This document shows, piece by piece, positions 60,431-64,000 of a DNA stretch of 64,000 bases (positions are counted from its first letter, which is position 1; each line of letters opens with the position of its first letter). The notes beneath the pieces were generated by a model, which was not told where the DNA came from, searched no databases, and saw only the letters and a list, made by a program, of their open reading frames with translations. Origin of the DNA: Viscum album (lineage: Eukaryota > Streptophyta > Magnoliopsida > Santalales > Viscaceae). The position numbers and the translations under genes are program-made. The stretch spans positions 430,019,101-430,083,100 of the forward strand of contig OY728130.1 in assembly GCA_963277665.1 (NCBI GenBank). Reading direction: 5' to 3'.

Positions 60431-60929
60431 AAAAATAGTTCATCTTCAATCATCTGTACCTTTATCTTCTTGATAATTGCTCTTATTTTTACCTAAGCCA
60501 ATGGTCCTAGTAAACATTATGTGATTTTTACTAGGGTTATATAAACAACCCCACAAACTTTTCATCTTTTATTTCTCAATATTCCCTAAATCATAAAAAA
60601 TGTCTTTTTAGCAAGCTGGGATTTGACTTTTGTTCAGAGTACCCTTTATTGGTTCCCAATTTAATGAGTACCATGTCTTTTGTTATTTGGAGTTTAAAGT
60701 CATTCTTGTTGGACTATAAAAAGGAAAATATATAAGGTTGTATAGCTTTTACCTAATGGATGATATTGAATAAATTCATGATAATTTGTTCGGAAACATA
60801 TTACCATATTCATGCCTGGAGGGGGGAAATTGTAAATTGTGACTTGCGAAATTTTGAATATGAGGAATGACATGGGAAAAGAGATAAAAGAAATTATAGG
60901 AAGTATTTCCTACGAATGAACTTACCACT
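60431..60929. other. Spacer after the PMD gene
   Basis: AT-rich, no motif seen except CTTTTTA/TAAT-type words. It probably holds the 3' UTR of the antisense gene. Confidence 0.5.
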
Positions 60930-63140
60930 ACTTGACAAACCCGTTATTGGGGCTGAATTATGCGGGGCCGACTGGGGCATAAGCTGTATAGTCAAATAGT
61001 AGTATCATTTGGATGACAGGTCTGTTATATAGACAACTTATGCAAGGCCACCTAAAGGCACGTGCTACGTAGTCAGGAAAAATAACTCTCAGAAATTTTA
61101 ATTTCTATTTCTAAAATCTGAAGTACGTTTTATGGATATTCAAATTTTCTAAACCAAAGAGTTTTCATTATCCATAAATGTACTTGAATATGGAGATGCT
61201 ATTTCTAATCAAAATTGTCATGGAATTGGAGGAAAGTGACATCTACAAAGTTCTGACCCAAACGTAGGAAAAAAGGTATACTTGGTTTTTAAATCATATG
61301 ACTAAAAACTAGATATAGAAACATTATACGACATATGGTCAAGTGGTCCATGGTTATTTCATATTTCTCTGAACATATGGAGGAGGAGGAAAAAATAAAC
61401 TATAGACTTGAATAATTTCATATCATGAAAAAGATTATAGAACAAATATGATAAGGATGGATGTTTTTGTGCAGATCCCTACATATCACCATTAAGACCA
61501 ATAGGGGTAAAAGAGGCTTCTCCTATGAATGAAATTACCATTACATGAAAAACCCATTATAGAGGTGTAATTATACAGGGCCAACTAGGGCATAAGCTGG
61601 ATAATCCAATAGTAGCATCTTTTGGATGACAGGTCCAGTATGTAGACAACTTATTCAAGGACACCTAAGGGAATGTGTTATATAGTCAGGAAAAAGAGCT
61701 CTCAGGAATCAAACATTTTGTGACTAGAATAAAAGAAAAGGGTTATGGAGACCATGAATATTATTTGTATAATGTTGTGTCTAGGTCCGGAATTGAGATT
61801 CGGAATGTCACTACATATCTCATTAGGATGAGAATCAAGCCACCTGTAGTTTTTGAAATATAGTTTAACATCATGTAGGACGAGAGCATGGAATATATTA
61901 GTTTAGGGTTATAGAGCTCGGACCATAGTGATGGAGACACATCAGCCATTTGTTATAAACCGAATGTGAATAAAGACCAGGGTGTTCCATATCACACCAT
62001 GTGCTCCTAGGGGGGATTTTCAACCAATGGAGTGAAAGTGGAATTTAGGGTTAGGCCCAAAGGATCGGGACTGGACTCAAGGAATGCTAGAGCATTCCTA
62101 CATATCCCATGAGGATGGGAATCAAGTTGCATGTAGTTCTTGAAATACCCTTTGTACAGATTTGGTTCGTACATATGAGGGGTAAATAGGACATTATTGC
62201 AATTATGGCTGGACCCAAGATAAAATAATTGGGTGTCACTAAGTACCTCATAAGGATAAGAATCAAGCCATACGTAGTTCTTGAAATATGACATGGTTTG
62301 AGACCATGTCAATGATGATTCCTCTTGAGTGAGTGTATCAGGGATTGTTGTAGTTTATTTGTCATACAGGGCCAAAGTGAAAATAGTTTAAGGTTATATG
62401 TACAGACCAGTGCTATACAGTTTAATGTATTTCAGCAAGCACAATGGGAGACTGTATAGTTAAACGTCATATAGCTAGGATGATGGGACGTACATAGTTT
62501 AATATCATTTAGGATGAAAGTGAACTGATATGAATAAGATGGTTGATGGGGGATTCACTAATCCACATCATATGAGATGGATGTGAATAGATATGAAGAA
62601 AGTGGTTTCGGGCTTGAACCTTAGGAGGCTGCCTACGTACTCGGCCTAGGAGGCAAGGATCAAAGTTTGTGTAGTTCAATTCAGAGGGATTCAATGATCG
62701 GGGTGTACTTGAGGACAACGACCCAAAGATGATGTTAGGATATAATCATGGTCAGCATCCCAGAGAAGTTGTCATGGTTGAAGCTTACTCTAAGCTCGCA
62801 TGAGGCTTGCTCGGTGTGAGAAACAAGAGGCATCAATAGACCTAACGATCATCTCACAAAATATGTGACCATGAAGGATAGTTTGGGGCTTATACATGGT
62901 TAGCTACCCGGGGCACACATGGAAACAAATTTGTGCATTATGCGATCACAGTTTAATGTCATGTGTCATAGACATGGGATGCTTTGTAGTTTAACGTCCT
63001 ATGGCTCGGATGATGCATAGTTCAACATCATGTTGGACGATAGGGGAACACATTTTAATGTCATATTGGATGATAGAGGGGCACAGTTTGAAGTCATGTT
63101 GGATGATAGAGGTGGCTATTTAGTTTAATGTCTTGTAGCA
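60930..63140. repeat. Repeat-filled spacer (region C) between pol and the antisense gene
   Basis: It holds several families of direct repeats: a block of about 160 bp at 60,938-61,095 and again at 61,550-61,705 (ACTAGGGCATAAGCTG, GATGACAGGTC); a block AGGATGAGAATCAAGCC near 61,825, 62,110 and 62,253; and subrepeats at 62,940-63,140. Part of it (62,594-62,930) aligns with LTR copy B at 53,930-54,215, including GTGTGAGAA-CAAGAGG-ATCAAT. It may be the tandem-repeat-prone 3' UTR known in Tat elements, or a nested LTR fragment. Short open frames (61,675-61,863; 62,007-62,312) are not convincing. Confidence 0.55.
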
Positions 63141-63145
63141 AGGAC
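62940..63145. repeat. Subrepeats of about 35-45 bp, five to six units
   Basis: AGTTTAATGTCATGTTGGATGATAG-like words recur near 62,949, 62,988, 63,017, 63,053, 63,087 and 63,122, with variable spacing. The same word occurs singly near 61,862, 62,416 and 62,498. Confidence 0.7.
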
Positions 63146-63159
63146 AATGGGTGTATTTG

Positions 63160-64000
63160 TGTTACACAAATTCTTCTTCATGAATCATGCATTGGTTGTA
63201 GCTGTAATGAGTTCTCCATCCATTGAGATTAAAGAATAAGCTCTATTGGAGTAGACCTTATGTATTGAGTAAGGTCCTTCCCAGTTTGGCTCAATCATTA
63301 GAGGATTCTTTCCTGGTATCATTGGGGTTCCGAGGACCAATACCAATTCTCCTTGAATGAATGAATGAAGAAAATTTTTTTATTGAAAGATTGTTCTATT
63401 CGATTCTGATAGACTTCTAAATAGTGTAGTGTGCCCTATCATTTTTCTTCTAGTCATTCCAATTCAACCAATCACTTTTGAGATTGTCCATCTATAGATA
63501 ACTTATCAAAAATGGTGACTCTAAGCGAAGGTAATTGGACTTCAATAGGCAAGACTGCTTCTGTTCCATATACTAATGAATATGGAGTTGATCATCTAGC
63601 AGTGCAGGTGGTAGTCCGATAAGCCCATAGATCATGAAAATGTTTATCAGGGCATGAAATATTATATTTATCCACCATCTTTTGAATTATGTTTGAAACA
63701 AGTCTTATTGAAATCCTCTACATGACCATCGGCCGCTGCATGATACCGAGATGAATGGTTGGATTTGATATTGTATTCTTGATACAATTTTCTTACCTCG
63801 GATGGAAAAAATTTGGTGCCATTTTCCATTAATATGGTATGAGGAACACCAAATCTTGTAATGATGTTGGACCTAAAAAAGCTATCAATTCTTTTAGCAC
63901 CGACTTCATTGAGAGGTATTGCCTCTTCCCATTTGGAAATGAAGTCAGTAGTACTAAAAATATAATTAAACTGATTAGCTGTAGCCGGAGGATAAGGTCC
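63160..64000 (-). pseudogene. Tat-like Ty3/gypsy integrase, cut by window end
   Basis: On the - strand, from the edge inward: GPYPPATANQF, then STTDFISKWEEAIPLNEVGA (near 63,915), FGVPHTILMENGTKFFPSEV (near 63,850), RYHAAADGHVEDFNKT (near 63,745), WAYRTTTCTA (near 63,640), TPYSLVYGTEAVLPIEVQLP (63,540-63,600), then the C-terminal GELVLVLGTPMI, WEGPYSIHKVYSNRAYSLI (about 63,235-63,300). Order and wording are those of plant Tat-lineage elements. The DNG motif reads ENG, so a catalytic aspartate is changed to glutamate. Several stops and a frameshift break it. The catalytic first D and all upstream pol lie outside the window. Confidence 0.85.

Overview
The window looks like nuclear DNA of a seed plant, probably an angiosperm with a large genome that removes old DNA slowly. 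It is strongly AT-rich and I find no host gene, tRNA, rRNA gene or CRISPR array. What I can name is transposable-element debris, all of it broken: two Ty1/copia elements, a 5S-bearing Cassandra-type TRIM, at least three kinds of Ty3/gypsy remnant, one L1-type LINE with the plant RNase H domain, one solo LTR and several minisatellites. The Cassandra TRIM, the RNase H-bearing LINE and the plant mobile domain (PMD) reading frame point to a plant.

Layout. 1-107 is the tail of a + strand gypsy element, with a polypurine tract and an LTR start at 108. About 3.36-6.0 kb is a - strand gypsy LTR fragment (copy A). 6.03-19.08 kb holds two related - strand copia elements that share one LTR (11,062-12,992): it has a primer binding site on one side and a polypurine tract on the other. 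Copia-1 is interrupted by a tandem Cassandra (7,084-8,246). Copia-2 is interrupted by an oppositely oriented copia solo LTR (17,120-18,703). 19.08-24.69 kb is an unclassified, moderately AT-rich island with a 33-bp minisatellite. 24.7-31.2 kb is a + strand LINE: a 5' UTR with 67-bp monomers, ORF1 (DUF4283 plus zinc knuckle), and ORF2 (endonuclease, RT, zf-RVT, RNase H). 31.2-44.1 kb is very AT-rich and mostly unreadable, with one gag remnant at about 42 kb.

44.1-53.4 kb reads as one - strand gypsy element with chromovirus-like integrase tail, a large internal deletion and long LTRs carrying a 32-bp minisatellite. 53.4-64.0 kb is the most interesting part. A - strand Tat-like gypsy element has its pol end at 63.2-64 kb, then a repeat-filled spacer. 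Next comes a multi-exon PMD plus coiled-coil reading frame in ANTISENSE (+ strand, 55.8-60.4 kb), then a polypurine tract and the 3' LTR.

How the parts relate: nothing here is an operon or pathway. The elements are nested and truncated by one another. Nearly every coding frame carries stop codons, many of which could be C-to-T or G-to-A changes, as expected of long-methylated DNA. All domain assignments come from reading motifs by eye. Boundaries given to the base are those where TG...CA ends, target duplications, PBS or PPT could be seen; the rest are approximate.
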